From: CAZWZG01 sp964638245
GTDB lineage: Bacteria; Pseudomonadota; Alphaproteobacteria; Rhodobacterales; Rhodobacteraceae
DNA length: 15,540 nucleotides
Assembly: GCA_964638245.1 (NCBI GenBank)
Contig: CAZWZG010000069.1
Span: 1 to 15,540 of the forward strand
Direction of reading: 5' to 3'
A program made the position numbers and the translations under genes. A model generated the notes under the pieces. That model was not told where the DNA came from. It did not search any database and saw only the letters and a program-made list of their open reading frames with translations. Shown here piece by piece: positions 6,901 through 14,165 of this stretch (its first letter is position 1; every line of letters begins with the position of its first letter).

Positions 6901-8647
6901 GACGATCCGGCGGAATGCGCTGCAAGCCCTGCGACCGCCCGCAAACATCCCGCTGGCTGAGTGGATCGAGTCCAATATCCACCTTCCGCAGACCGCATCC
7001 GCGACGCCGGGCCGAATGCGGCTTTGGGCCTATCAGCGGGGAATCTGCGAAGCCATTGACGATCCCGAGACCGAGCGCGTCACGGTGCTGAAATCGGCGC
7101 GCGTCGGATACACGCAGCTGCTTTCGGGCATCATTGCTAGCTACTGCGCGAACCAGCCATGCCCCATCCTCGCCGTGCAACCGACCGCAGACGATGCGCG
7201 GGACTATGCTGTGGACCTCGAAACCTTGTTTGAAGCGTCGCCTCCGCTGCGCGGCATTCTGTCGGATGAAGCGGATGAAACCGGCCGCAGCACCATGTTG
7301 AACCGGAAATTTCCGGGCGGTTCGCTCAAGTTTCTGGCAGCTAAGTCGCCGCGCAACCTGCGACGGCATACAGCCAAAGTGCTGCTGCTCGATGAGATAG
7401 ACGGTTACGAAGTCAGCCAGGAAGGCGACCCCATCGCACTTGCCGAAATGCGCACGCTCACTTTCCGAGACCGAAAAATCATCGCTGGATCAACTCCGGT
7501 TTTCGACTTCGGCCCTGCGACCCGCCTCTATTCGAAATCCGACCAGCGAGTCTTTGAAGTGCCGTGTCCCGGCTGCGGCGAATTCTCAGAAGTGAAATGG
7601 GCTGACATTCGATGGACCGAAGGCGACCCCGACTCGGCGCATTGGGTATGCCCGTCGCATGGCTGCGTTGTCGAAGAACGGCAGAAACCGGCAATGGTGG
7701 CAACCGGCCGCTGGCGTGCAACAGCGCCGGTTGTGAAGGGCCATGCCGGGTTCAAAATCAACGCACTGGTCTCACCTCACCATAACGCCCGGTGGGGCAA
7801 GCTGGTCGCGGAATTCCTACAAGCCAAGAAAGCGCCCGATACCTTGCAGACCTTCACGAACCTTGTTCTTGGGGAACCGTGGAAAACCGAAGGCGAAGAC
7901 CTTGACGAACACGAGCTGTTCCAGCGGCGCGAAGCCTTCACCCTGCCGACCATGCCGGAAGACGTGTTGTTCCTGACCTGCGGCGTTGACTGCCAGGACG
8001 ACCGCCTGGAACTGGTCTTGATGGGCCACGGGCGTTCCGACCTATTCATCCTGGATCACCGGGTCTTGTGGGGCGCAATCGACGGGGACGCGGTGTGGCA
8101 GGATCTCGACTCCCTGTTGCGCGAACGCTGGACGCATCCCAAGGGCGGAACCATCGGAATTGACGCCTGCGCAATCGACTCCGGCGACGGCGGGCACACC
8201 GACATTGTACATGGCTTCACCCGTCCGAGGTTTGGGCGCCGCGTGGTCAGCATCAAGGGCGTGCCTGGCTTCTCGCGCCCGTTCCTGCAACGATCCGGGT
8301 CGAAGGGGGCACCGCTATGGCTGGTGGGTAGCGACGCGGTGAAATCGCAACTGTTCAACCGCCTGTCGCGCGGGGAAGGCGTGAGGTTTGCCGAGACCCT
8401 GGAACCAGTGTTCTTCGAACAACTGACCTCAGAGCGCCGCGTGGTGCGCTACACGCATGGCAAGCCGGTGGCGCGGTTCGAACGCATTAAGGGGAAGCGG
8501 GCTGAAACGCTGGACGCGACGGTTTACGCTTGGGCTGCGCGGCAAATCGTGGGGCAGAACCTTGACAGTCGGGAAGTTGAACTGTCGAGTCCGGCTGCGA
8601 CCTCTGCGCGAACGCATGTCGTCAAATCCAACTGGCTTGCGAGGTAG
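6890..8647 (+). CDS. Terminase large subunit, GpA family
   Basis: 585-residue packaging motor and nuclease. ATPase half: degenerate Walker A KSARVGYT (68-75) and Walker B LLLDE (165-169), both typical of lambda gpA. A zinc-binding pair C226/C229 and C254/C259 lies between the halves. Nuclease half: candidate metal-binding acids D367 (CGVDCQDD), D425 (GIDACAID) and D542 (AETLDATVYAWA). Full length for the family, with no frameshift. The enzyme cuts concatemers at cos and pumps DNA into the capsid through the portal. ATG 6890 has GGAGG 9 nt upstream and overlaps the small subunit's stop; an earlier in-frame ATG at 6836 lies deep in that gene and is not needed. An element-specific terminase indicates independent packaging of its own genome. 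Confidence 0.92.
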   Translation: MGIETIRRNALQALRPPANIPLAEWIESNIHLPQTASATPGRMRLWAYQRGICEAIDDPETERVTVLKSARVGYTQLLSGIIASYCANQPCPILAVQPTADDARDYAVDLETLFEASPPLRGILSDEADETGRSTMLNRKFPGGSLKFLAAKSPRNLRRHTAKVLLLDEIDGYEVSQEGDPIALAEMRTLTFRDRKIIAGSTPVFDFGPATRLYSKSDQRVFEVPCPGCGEFSEVKWADIRWTEGDPDSAHWVCPSHGCVVEERQKPAMVATGRWRATAPVVKGHAGFKINALVSPHHNARWGKLVAEFLQAKKAPDTLQTFTNLVLGEPWKTEGEDLDEHELFQRREAFTLPTMPEDVLFLTCGVDCQDDRLELVLMGHGRSDLFILDHRVLWGAIDGDAVWQDLDSLLRERWTHPKGGTIGIDACAIDSGDGGHTDIVHGFTRPRFGRRVVSIKGVPGFSRPFLQRSGSKGAPLWLVGSDAVKSQLFNRLSRGEGVRFAETLEPVFFEQLTSERRVVRYTHGKPVARFERIKGKRAETLDATVYAWAARQIVGQNLDSREVELSSPAATSARTHVVKSNWLAR

Positions 8648-8652
8648 AGTAA

Positions 8653-8961
8653 ATGACGAAGCAAGAAGAATTCCTTTGGTGTTTTCAAACAATGGTAATG
8701 CTGGATTCACACAACATCACCTTGGACCTGGACCCAATGGAAAGGCACAAAATATCCGTCGCAGGGCGGATCGAAACCGTTGTGTATGGCATTCGTGCGT
8801 CGCGGCACATTCCCGAAGATTACTCTGCGGAACATGCGGCCTTTGAGCTGTTCTGGTGGCTCAAGTCGCTTGAAAAGGATGCGGATAAAAGGAAGCCTAA
8901 CCCAAGCTGGCTTCCCGAATCTGAACTCCGCTTCGACTTTGGCCGGAAGCCGAAATATTAA
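8653..8961 (+). CDS. Hypothetical protein following the large terminase
   Basis: 102-residue soluble protein, not recognised. It begins 5 bp after the terminase stop (GAGG about 11 nt before ATG), so it is probably co-transcribed with it. Features: W/F-rich N-terminus (EEFLWCFQTMVML), a predicted helical middle with AAFELFWWLKSLEKD, and a basic, proline-rich tail ending RFDFGRKPKY. In lambda this slot holds gpW, but this protein does not resemble gpW, and a gpW-like gene is found further downstream. Its stop is one base from the stop of the minus-strand gene that follows. Confidence 0.68.
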   Translation: MTKQEEFLWCFQTMVMLDSHNITLDLDPMERHKISVAGRIETVVYGIRASRHIPEDYSAEHAAFELFWWLKSLEKDADKRKPNPSWLPESELRFDFGRKPKY

Positions 8962-8962
8962 C

Positions 8963-9199
8963 TCATGCGGCTGCGGCCTGACCCTGATCAAAAAGAACAT
9001 CGGCGCGAAGAACAAGCGCCATGTGTGCCGCGCTTTGCGCCGTGTTGAAGGTGGGGCTTCCAAAGTCCCAGAACGGGCCGCGCCGCCAGTCACTGAAGCG
9101 CAGCGCCGCACGAAAGCGAGTCGTCCCTTCCTGAATAACTATCGGATACACAAGCGGCTTTCCCATGGGCTTTCCAACCCAAATTATTTCTGGAATCAT
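8963..9199 (-). CDS. Small unassigned protein on the opposite strand within the head operon
   Basis: 78 residues from ATG 9199, which has GAGGG about 9 nt upstream; the frame is open further, but no better start exists. The sequence contains VYPIVIQEGTTRFRAALRFSD followed by WRRGPFWDFGSPTFNTA and a helix with HMALVLRAD. This suggests a small alpha/beta fold, but I recognise no family. It lies against the direction of all structural genes, end-to-end with the preceding hypothetical, and follows another minus-strand small gene. Inverted small genes in head operons are often late-acquired cargo (morons); a defence, anti-helper or regulatory role is possible but unproven. Confidence 0.6.
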   Translation of the reverse strand: MIPEIIWVGKPMGKPLVYPIVIQEGTTRFRAALRFSDWRRGPFWDFGSPTFNTAQSAAHMALVLRADVLFDQGQAAAA

Positions 9200-9278
9200 T
9201 TCTAATCGCCCTCGATTGATTGCCCCGCCATTGGCGAGACAAGCCGATTCCATTTTTGATTTCAACGCACTTCCAAAG

Positions 9279-9305
9279 TGAAAGTCACGCAAGGCGTGAC
9301 TTTCA
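9279..9305 (-). terminator. Perfect 12-bp hairpin between the two minus-strand genes
   Basis: TGAAAGTCACGC (9279-9290), loop AAG, GCGTGACTTTCA (9294-9305): twelve of twelve bases pair. The stop codon of the upstream minus-strand gene (9303-9305) is inside the stem. No long T-run follows on either strand, so it may be a partial terminator, an mRNA stability element or a protein-binding dyad. Confidence 0.5.
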
Positions 9306-9572
9306 ATGAATGTGCTTGGTCGCGAGAGGAAGTCCGAGAAAAATCGAAATCTCGCCGTAGGTTTCAAATTGATACCCGTGCCGGTGAAGCAGGTTTCCAA
9401 CGGCATTCATCGCGTAACGCGCGCCGGTTTCAAAATCTTGGAATTGCAGCATGGTCTGCATCATTGCTTCGAAGCAAACGTCTTTCAGTTTGGCTTCCGG
9501 CATCGGTCGCAGCCACTCGGGCGGCATGATTAGACCTTCAATCTTCGGTTCGGTGTTTGCTTTAGTGTTCAT
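9303..9572 (-). CDS. Small unassigned acidic/helical protein on the opposite strand
   Basis: 89 residues from ATG 9572, chosen because TTGAGG sits 6-8 nt upstream; a longer in-frame start at 9611 adds 13 residues without a ribosome site. The middle, LKDVCFEAMMQTMLQFQDFETGARYAMNAVGNLLHRHGY, looks like two or three amphipathic helices, and the C-terminus ISIFLGLPLATKHIH is hydrophobic. No family is recognised. It would be expressed from a separate promoter (candidate at 9701-9730) through a leader with three stem-loops, so it is probably regulated independently of the plus-strand head genes. Together with 8963-9199 it forms a likely accessory module. Confidence 0.62.
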   Translation of the reverse strand: MNTKANTEPKIEGLIMPPEWLRPMPEAKLKDVCFEAMMQTMLQFQDFETGARYAMNAVGNLLHRHGYQFETYGEISIFLGLPLATKHIH

Positions 9573-9603
9573 GCGGTGCCTCAAGGTCAGAGTCTTCGGT
9601 TGT

Positions 9604-9693
9604 GGGGGCAACCCTCATTGGCCCTGGAGAGCTGCCCCCGATGCGCCGGGGAGACTTCCGGCGACTTTGGCAACCGGCCACCCCGTGCCCGGT
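9604..9693 (-). other. Structured leader upstream of the minus-strand accessory genes
   Basis: Three successive stems: GGGGGCA 9604-9610 with TGCCCCC 9633-9639; CGCCGG 9644-9649 with CCGGCG 9658-9663; ACCGG 9673-9677 with CCGGT 9689-9693. If transcription starts near 9694 on the minus strand (promoter candidate next door), these form the 5' untranslated RNA of the 9572 gene. Read on the plus strand, the block also has GGCAACC and GGTG segments that resemble parts of S-adenosylmethionine riboswitch cores, but the match is too incomplete to name. Strand and function are undecided. Confidence 0.42.
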
Positions 9694-9700
9694 GTGAACC

Positions 9701-9730
9701 CAAATACCGCAGACCACCCAACTTAGTCAA
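9701..9730 (-). promoter_or_regulatory. Candidate promoter for the minus-strand accessory genes
   Basis: On the minus strand, TTGACT (complement of 9725-9730) is followed after 18 bp by TATTTG (complement of 9701-9706). An inverted pair ATAGTA (9730-9735) and TACTAT (9756-9761) starts at the -35 box; TACTAT could serve as the -10 of a plus-strand promoter. The AT-rich tract 9721-9780 stands out in otherwise GC-rich DNA, so this looks like a shared divergent control region. Confidence 0.4.
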
Positions 9731-9801
9731 TAGTAGAAATTTACTTGCAACTTTTTACTATGTGCGGCATTTAGGTTCAAAGTTGACCGATGGAGGACGC
9801 C

Positions 9802-10338
9802 GTGCGCCTGAAAGAGATTGCCGAAAACATTGCCCGCCTTGACGGGGTGGAAGTCGAAGAAACCCATGCGCGCCTGCGCAATCCGCTGATGAAACAATTG
9901 CTTGAATCCGAACCGGGCCGCAGTCGCAACAGCCCTGCCAACTTCTCGGAAGCTGAGCTTTACCGTGCCCGCCTGTTGCTCGCCTGTGCTGACTGCGGTC
10001 TAACGACAGCCGACCTCGAAAAAGTCAACGCAAAGCTGAACGACATTCCGATTCATGGGGGGCAGGCACCCGGCTCCGCGAAAGGTGTTGGCTACGGAAC
10101 AGGTCTTGCGTGCATTATCCGCGGCGCGGAGGCGGGTGAAGAATGGTTCGTCTGTGTCAAATTCAAGCGCCTTTCCAATGGGCGCCGGGATGTGGTTCCG
10201 CATGTTCGCTATGTAGAATGGGATGATTTCGAGAACGGCGGGACAGAAGCCCTTGATGATTTAAACGGGCGGCAACATCTGGGCACGCTCAACGTTGCCG
10301 CCTCTGACCTCATCGCGCCGTTGTTTAACCGGGCATAA
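9802..10338 (+). CDS. Possible HTH DNA-binding protein between terminase and portal
   Basis: 178 residues. I place the start at GTG 9802 because GGAGGA lies 4 nt upstream and the protein then opens with MRLKEIAENIARLDGV; ATG 9790 in the same frame has no ribosome site. The N-terminal 75 residues (KEIAENIARLDGV, HARLRNPL, then FSEAELYRARLLLACADCGLTTADLEKV) look like a MerR-type or related winged helix. Residues 90-178 are a beta-rich domain (GYGTGLACIIRG, EEWFVCVKFKRL, VPHVRYVEWDDF). No family is named with confidence. It sits beside a divergent control region and could be the regulator of the accessory or head genes, as no other regulator except the excisionase is visible. The portal follows after 3 bp. 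Confidence 0.68.
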   Translation: MRLKEIAENIARLDGVEVEETHARLRNPLMKQLLESEPGRSRNSPANFSEAELYRARLLLACADCGLTTADLEKVNAKLNDIPIHGGQAPGSAKGVGYGTGLACIIRGAEAGEEWFVCVKFKRLSNGRRDVVPHVRYVEWDDFENGGTEALDDLNGRQHLGTLNVAASDLIAPLFNRA

Positions 10339-10341
10339 GCG

Positions 10342-11703
10342 ATGGGCCTTTTGGATATTTTCAAACGCCGCGACGACGCGCCCAAGGCGGTTCGCAGCTA
10401 CGACGCCGCATCTCAGGTCCCGCGTCGCTTTGCTGGTGGGTCGCAGTCCTTTGGGCCTTGGGCCGCTGAGGCATCAGCGGCGAGGGAACCTGTGCAGCGC
10501 CGCGCCCGTCACTTTGCCGCCAATAACCCCCTTGCACATTCGGGCGTGACCGCCTGGACAACCGCAGCCGTGGGGGCGGGCATTACGGCTACGTCGCAGC
10601 ATCCGAACCCGGAAACCCGCAAAGTCTTGGACGCGGCGTTCAGGGCTTGGGCGCGTCGCGTGGACATTGAGGGACTGACTGACTTCAACGGGTTGCAGGC
10701 CACTGCCGTGCGTTCCGAGCGGATCGACGGCGAAGCCCTGTTCCGGTGGGTCGGGAACCAGCTGCAAGCAATCCCGGCGGAAATGCTGGATATGGCTATG
10801 ACCCGCGACCTTGCAGGCGGTGCGCTTATTGTGAACGGAGTCGAACTGGACGTCTTCGGACGGCGTATGGCCTATTGGGTGAACCCGGCCAAACCGTCCG
10901 ACCAATTCCCAACCTACGCGCAGCCAATTCGCATTCCAGCGGAAGACGTGCTGCATGTTTATCGTCCAACCGGGCCGGGGGCCGTACGAGGTGTGTCGGC
11001 ACTGGCGAACGTCTTGCTGAGGCTTTCCGAACTGGATGGCCTTGAGGATGCGCTCCAAACGAATGCGAGAGTCGCTGCGCTGCTGTCCGTGATCCTCACG
11101 AACGAAAACGCGATGGACGATGGTAGCGACGATCCATTCGCGGAAGGGCAGAGCCTCGAACCCGGCGCAATGTTCAAGATCCCCGGCGGCTGGAAGGTGA
11201 ATACGACCGCGCCGCAACAGACGCAGCAAGTGGCGGAATTCCTCAGCCATATGACTCGCACCATCGCGGCAGGTTTGGACGTGCCGGAACACCTGCTGAC
11301 GGGCGATCTGCGGCAAGCGAACTATTCCAGTCTTCGCGCGGCGCTGGTCAGCTTCCGGCAGAAGGTCGAAGCCTACCAGTTTCACACGCTTGTTCCGCAA
11401 CTGCTGAACCCGGTCTGGCGGCGCGTGATGACCAATGCCGTGCTGTCCGGCGAAATCGACGCGGCGTTGAATGACGATCTATTCGCCGTCGAATGGATTC
11501 CCCCGGCGCAGCCTTGGGTGGACCCGCTCAAGGACGCAGAAGCAACGCTGAAACTCATGGGTGCCGGTCTCATGTCGCGCCGTCAGGCGGTGGCTTCGCT
11601 TGGTTATTCCATTGACGAACTGGACTCGGAAATCGCCGCAGACCGCGACCGCGAAACCGCGCTCAATCTGACCTTCAAAGGACACGAGAATGACGACTCT
11701 TGA
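10342..11703 (+). CDS. Portal protein, lambda gpB-like family
   Basis: 453 residues, close to the usual length for lambda-type portals. N-terminal MGLLDIFKRR and AWTTAAVGAGIT (71-82), a central domain with IPAEDVLHVYRP (199-209) and RGVSALANVLLRL, and the diagnostic stem/crown segment GDLRQANYSSLRAAL (321-335) identify it. Twelve copies make the ring at one capsid vertex through which the terminase pumps DNA and to which the tail connector attaches. It starts 3 bp after the preceding gene and overlaps the protease-capsid gene by 14 bp, consistent with a single translated unit. The sequence is intact, with no frameshift. Confidence 0.93.
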   Translation: MGLLDIFKRRDDAPKAVRSYDAASQVPRRFAGGSQSFGPWAAEASAAREPVQRRARHFAANNPLAHSGVTAWTTAAVGAGITATSQHPNPETRKVLDAAFRAWARRVDIEGLTDFNGLQATAVRSERIDGEALFRWVGNQLQAIPAEMLDMAMTRDLAGGALIVNGVELDVFGRRMAYWVNPAKPSDQFPTYAQPIRIPAEDVLHVYRPTGPGAVRGVSALANVLLRLSELDGLEDALQTNARVAALLSVILTNENAMDDGSDDPFAEGQSLEPGAMFKIPGGWKVNTTAPQQTQQVAEFLSHMTRTIAAGLDVPEHLLTGDLRQANYSSLRAALVSFRQKVEAYQFHTLVPQLLNPVWRRVMTNAVLSGEIDAALNDDLFAVEWIPPAQPWVDPLKDAEATLKLMGAGLMSRRQAVASLGYSIDELDSEIAADRDRETALNLTFKGHENDDS

Positions 11704-13438
11704 ACTGCTGACCCGGCAAATGCCTGTCACGGCAACCGGCGGCGCGACCGACGGGCCGCTGACCATCAGTGCAACCGTGGCAACCGCAACGCCCGTCCGG
11801 CGGCGTGACCAGCGCGGCGCATATCTGGAAGTCTTGGACCCGGCGGCGCTGGATCTCGGAAACCTCGATGTGCCGCTGCTGGACTCCCATGACCGGCACC
11901 GAGCAACCGCCACCATCGGACGCGCCCGCAACTTCCGCCTGGAAGACGGGGCCGTGGTCGCAGACCTCACATTCAGCACCGCGCAGGACATGGTACCCAT
12001 CGTGGACCGCGTGCGCGACGGCACTCTGACCAGTTTCAGCGTCGGTTACAGCGTCGCCGCTTGGCGCGATGGCGTAACAGCTGGCGCACGAACCCGAACC
12101 GCGACGGCATGGACGATCCAAGAGGTTTCCCTTGTCGCAATTCCCGCAGACCCGAATGCCAAAAAACGAGGTAAGAGCATGGCACTTGATGAAACGAACG
12201 ACCGCGCAGAGCTGGTCGAAACCCTGCGCACGGCGTGTGGATTGTCCGAAGACTGGGCAACCCGCATGTCTGACGCAGAACTGACCGACAATGAAATCCG
12301 CGAGTCGGCGCGGGAAGAAATGCTGAAACGCAGCGCAGATACACCGCGCATCCGTGTTCACGGTTCCAGCGAAGATCCGGCGACGATCCGAACCCGGCAA
12401 GCTGATGCAGTGGCATTCCGCATGGCAGGTGGCGACTTGCCGGGTGCGTCCCGAGATTTTGTGAACATGACCCTGCGCGATATGGCGCTGGAGTCGCTGC
12501 AACGCGCAGGCGAAGCGACCCGTGGCCTTTCGACGGATGAAATCTTCACGCGGGCCGCGCATGGCACGTCCGACTTCCCGCTGGTGGTCAGCAACGCGAT
12601 GGGGAAGGTCGCGCTGGACAGCTACCGCGCCGCAGAGTCGCCGCTGAAACGTCTGGCACGGCAGCGCACCCTTCCCAATTTCAAGCCGTCGCAATCCATT
12701 CGCCTAGGTGAGATGGGCCGTCTGGAAGAAATGAGTGAACAGGGCGAATTCACCCATACCAGCCGCGCGGAAACCGGTGAGTCCATGAGCCTCAAGACCT
12801 TCGGTCGCGCCATTTCGGTTTCGCGTAAACTACTGATTGACGACGACTTGAACATGCTGGGCGATATGACCTCTGCAATTGGTCAGGCTGCGGCGCAAAC
12901 CGAAGCCGACGAACTGGTTTCGATCCTGACCAGCAATCCGAACATGGCAGACGGCAACCCGGTGTTCTTCGCCGCGCGGGGCAACCTCACAGGTTCGGGA
13001 ACCTCGATCGGCAGCGTGGGAGATATGTCGGCACTGGACGCCGCACGGCAGGCGATGCGAAAGACCAAGGGGCTGGACGGCAAGACCATCGTGGACGCCA
13101 AGCCGCGCTTCCTGCTGGTGGGACCGGATCACGAAACCGCAGCCGAACGCCTGATGGCCGAAATCTACCCGGCCACCATTGACGACGCGAACCCCTTCGC
13201 CTCGCGTCTGGAACTGATCGTGGAACCGCGTTTGGAAGACTCGGACGATTGGTGGCTTTTTGCTGACCCGGCACGGGTTCCGGCGCTGCAATTCGCCTAT
13301 CTGCAATCCGCGCAAGGCGTGCAAATCCAGCGCAAGGAAGCCTGGACCACGCTGGGCATGGAATACCGCGCCTTCCTCGACTTCGGCTGCGGGTGGACCG
13401 ACTGGCGCGGCGCATACAAGAACCCCGGTGACAGCTGA
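11690..13438 (+). CDS. Prohead protease-major capsid protein fusion
   Basis: 582 residues. Residues 1-160 are a herpes/HK97-type (S78-like) maturation protease: LLDSHDRH (63-70) with H67, SFSVGY (115-120) with S117, and EVSLVAIPADPNA (145-157) with E145. Residues about 165-280 are charged and helical, a probable scaffold (delta) region. Residues about 285-582 resemble the HK97-fold major capsid protein of the Mu gpT-like type (HGTSDFPLVVSNAMGK, AISVSRKLLIDDDL, near-C-terminal RKEAWTTLGMEYRAFLDFG). The protease trims scaffold during capsid maturation. AAAGGA lies 7 nt before ATG 11690. An internal in-frame ATG at 12179 with GAGG 7 nt upstream could make scaffold-capsid (419 residues) alone and so set the protease-to-capsid ratio. 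The stop overlaps the next gene's start. Confidence 0.92.
   Translation: MTTLELLTRQMPVTATGGATDGPLTISATVATATPVRRRDQRGAYLEVLDPAALDLGNLDVPLLDSHDRHRATATIGRARNFRLEDGAVVADLTFSTAQDMVPIVDRVRDGTLTSFSVGYSVAAWRDGVTAGARTRTATAWTIQEVSLVAIPADPNAKKRGKSMALDETNDRAELVETLRTACGLSEDWATRMSDAELTDNEIRESAREEMLKRSADTPRIRVHGSSEDPATIRTRQADAVAFRMAGGDLPGASRDFVNMTLRDMALESLQRAGEATRGLSTDEIFTRAAHGTSDFPLVVSNAMGKVALDSYRAAESPLKRLARQRTLPNFKPSQSIRLGEMGRLEEMSEQGEFTHTSRAETGESMSLKTFGRAISVSRKLLIDDDLNMLGDMTSAIGQAAAQTEADELVSILTSNPNMADGNPVFFAARGNLTGSGTSIGSVGDMSALDAARQAMRKTKGLDGKTIVDAKPRFLLVGPDHETAAERLMAEIYPATIDDANPFASRLELIVEPRLEDSDDWWLFADPARVPALQFAYLQSAQGVQIQRKEAWTTLGMEYRAFLDFGCGWTDWRGAYKNPGDS
12168..12181 (+). promoter_or_regulatory. Internal ribosome-binding site and start within the protease-capsid gene
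   Basis: GAGGTAAG at 12168-12175 is followed by ATG 12179-12181 in the same frame as the fusion. The ATG is residue 164, exactly at the protease/scaffold boundary (after the PADPNAKKRGKS stretch). Position, frame and spacing all suit re-initiation that yields capsid protein without protease, much as lambda C and Nu3 share a frame. Confidence 0.55.
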
Positions 13439-13662
13439 TGGCAACTTTGGCCGAACGGCTGACTGAGGCGGAAACCGCGTGGCACGACCTCATGACGGGG
13501 CAGGCGGTTGTCGCGGTCTATGACAGCAACGGCGAGCGGGTCGAATTCCGACCCGCCAACCGCGACGCGCTGCGCCTCTACATTCTCGACCTGAAATCCC
13601 AAATCGCAGGCGCGTCGAAACCCGCCCGCATGATCCAATTCCAGACCAGCAAAGGAGTCTGA
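13438..13662 (+). CDS. gpW-like head completion protein
   Basis: 74 residues, close to lambda gpW (68). The pattern LTEAETAWHDLMTGQAVVAV, then GERVEF and RLYILDLKSQ, follows gpW closely (A-x-x-x-HDLMTG, RVEF, L-x-x-YI-x-x-L). In lambda gpW binds below the portal after packaging, stabilises the filled head and forms the platform for the tail adaptor. The start overlaps the capsid stop (TGATG), implying coupled translation. Its position is unusual: in lambda W lies between the large terminase and the portal, here it follows the capsid gene. It is the last recognisable connector component; no FII-like or tail gene follows. Confidence 0.85.
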   Translation: MATLAERLTEAETAWHDLMTGQAVVAVYDSNGERVEFRPANRDALRLYILDLKSQIAGASKPARMIQFQTSKGV

Positions 13663-13666
13663 TCCG

Positions 13667-13996
13667 ATGGCAACGAACTTCATTCAACGCGGGGACAATC
13701 TGACCATTCCCGCCCCCGCGACCGTGACCAGCGGCGCCCCGGTCATTGCCGGTGAAATCGTCGGCATTGCGCTAGGTGATGCTGCAAGCGGCGCATTTGT
13801 GGACGTGGCAACCTCTGGTGTTTTTGAATTCGCCAAGGTCGCAGCCGATAATATGGCGCTTGGCGACGTGGTCTATTGGGACGCTTCCGCAGAACTCGCC
13901 ACGATCACGGCAACCGACAACACGAAACTGGGCGTCGCCGTTACTGCGGCCGGCACCGGCAAAGGCGCGGTCAACGTGCGCCTGTCGGGCTTCTGA
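13667..13996 (+). CDS. DUF2190 protein, probable capsid decoration/cement protein
   Basis: 109 residues, acidic and beta-rich, without cysteine. MATNFIQRGDNLTIPAPATVTSGAPVIAGEIVGIAL opens with the characteristic DUF2190 N-terminus. DNMALGDVVYWDA and TKLGVAVTAAGTGKGAVNVRL in the second half complete the family pattern of short, repeated strands. DUF2190 genes are found next to major capsid genes and are thought to make trimers that sit on the capsid surface; this is family knowledge, not proven here. AAAGGAG lies 10 nt upstream of the ATG. It is the last gene of the head cluster and is followed by a strong hairpin. Confidence 0.85.
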   Translation: MATNFIQRGDNLTIPAPATVTSGAPVIAGEIVGIALGDAASGAFVDVATSGVFEFAKVAADNMALGDVVYWDASAELATITATDNTKLGVAVTAAGTGKGAVNVRLSGF

Positions 13997-14004
13997 AGCT
14001 GACC

Positions 14005-14028
14005 GGGCGGCGCATCACGGCGCCGCCC
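14005..14028 (+). terminator. GC-rich hairpin closing the head operon
   Basis: GGGCGGCGC (14005-14013), loop ATCACG, GCGCCGCCC (14020-14028): nine of nine pairs, all G-C, starting 8 bp after the DUF2190 stop. Only ATTTCC follows instead of a T-run, so it may terminate partially. It separates capsid genes from the excision/integration genes. Confidence 0.6.
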
Positions 14029-14051
14029 ATTTCCATGAGAAAGGACCGCTG

Positions 14052-14165
14052 ATGATCCACAAGAACACTCTGAGATCAATATCATGGCCGAGATCAATTC
14101 AACCCGTCCTATCCCGTTGCCCACCGCCCGGCTTCTGTCCCGTGGCGAGGCGGCGGCATATGTAG
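14052..14165 (+). other. Short open frame with ribosome site after the head operon, possible vestige
   Basis: ATG 14052 has AAAGGA 6 nt upstream, a good initiation site. The 37-residue frame starts MIHKNTLRS and then runs out of frame through the excisionase gene to 14165. After the first ten residues it is simply the shadow of that gene. It looks as though the start of a further structural gene was joined to the xis-int module. A leader peptide is the other reading. Confidence 0.3.

Noticed and set aside
10474..11400. 308-codon minus-strand frame opposite the portal gene
   Set aside because: Portal motifs on the plus strand are unambiguous; the minus frame has no domain and no ribosome site.
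11675..12694. 339-codon minus-strand frame opposite the protease-capsid gene
   Set aside because: Shadow of the protease-scaffold coding region; cysteine- and arginine-rich with no family features.
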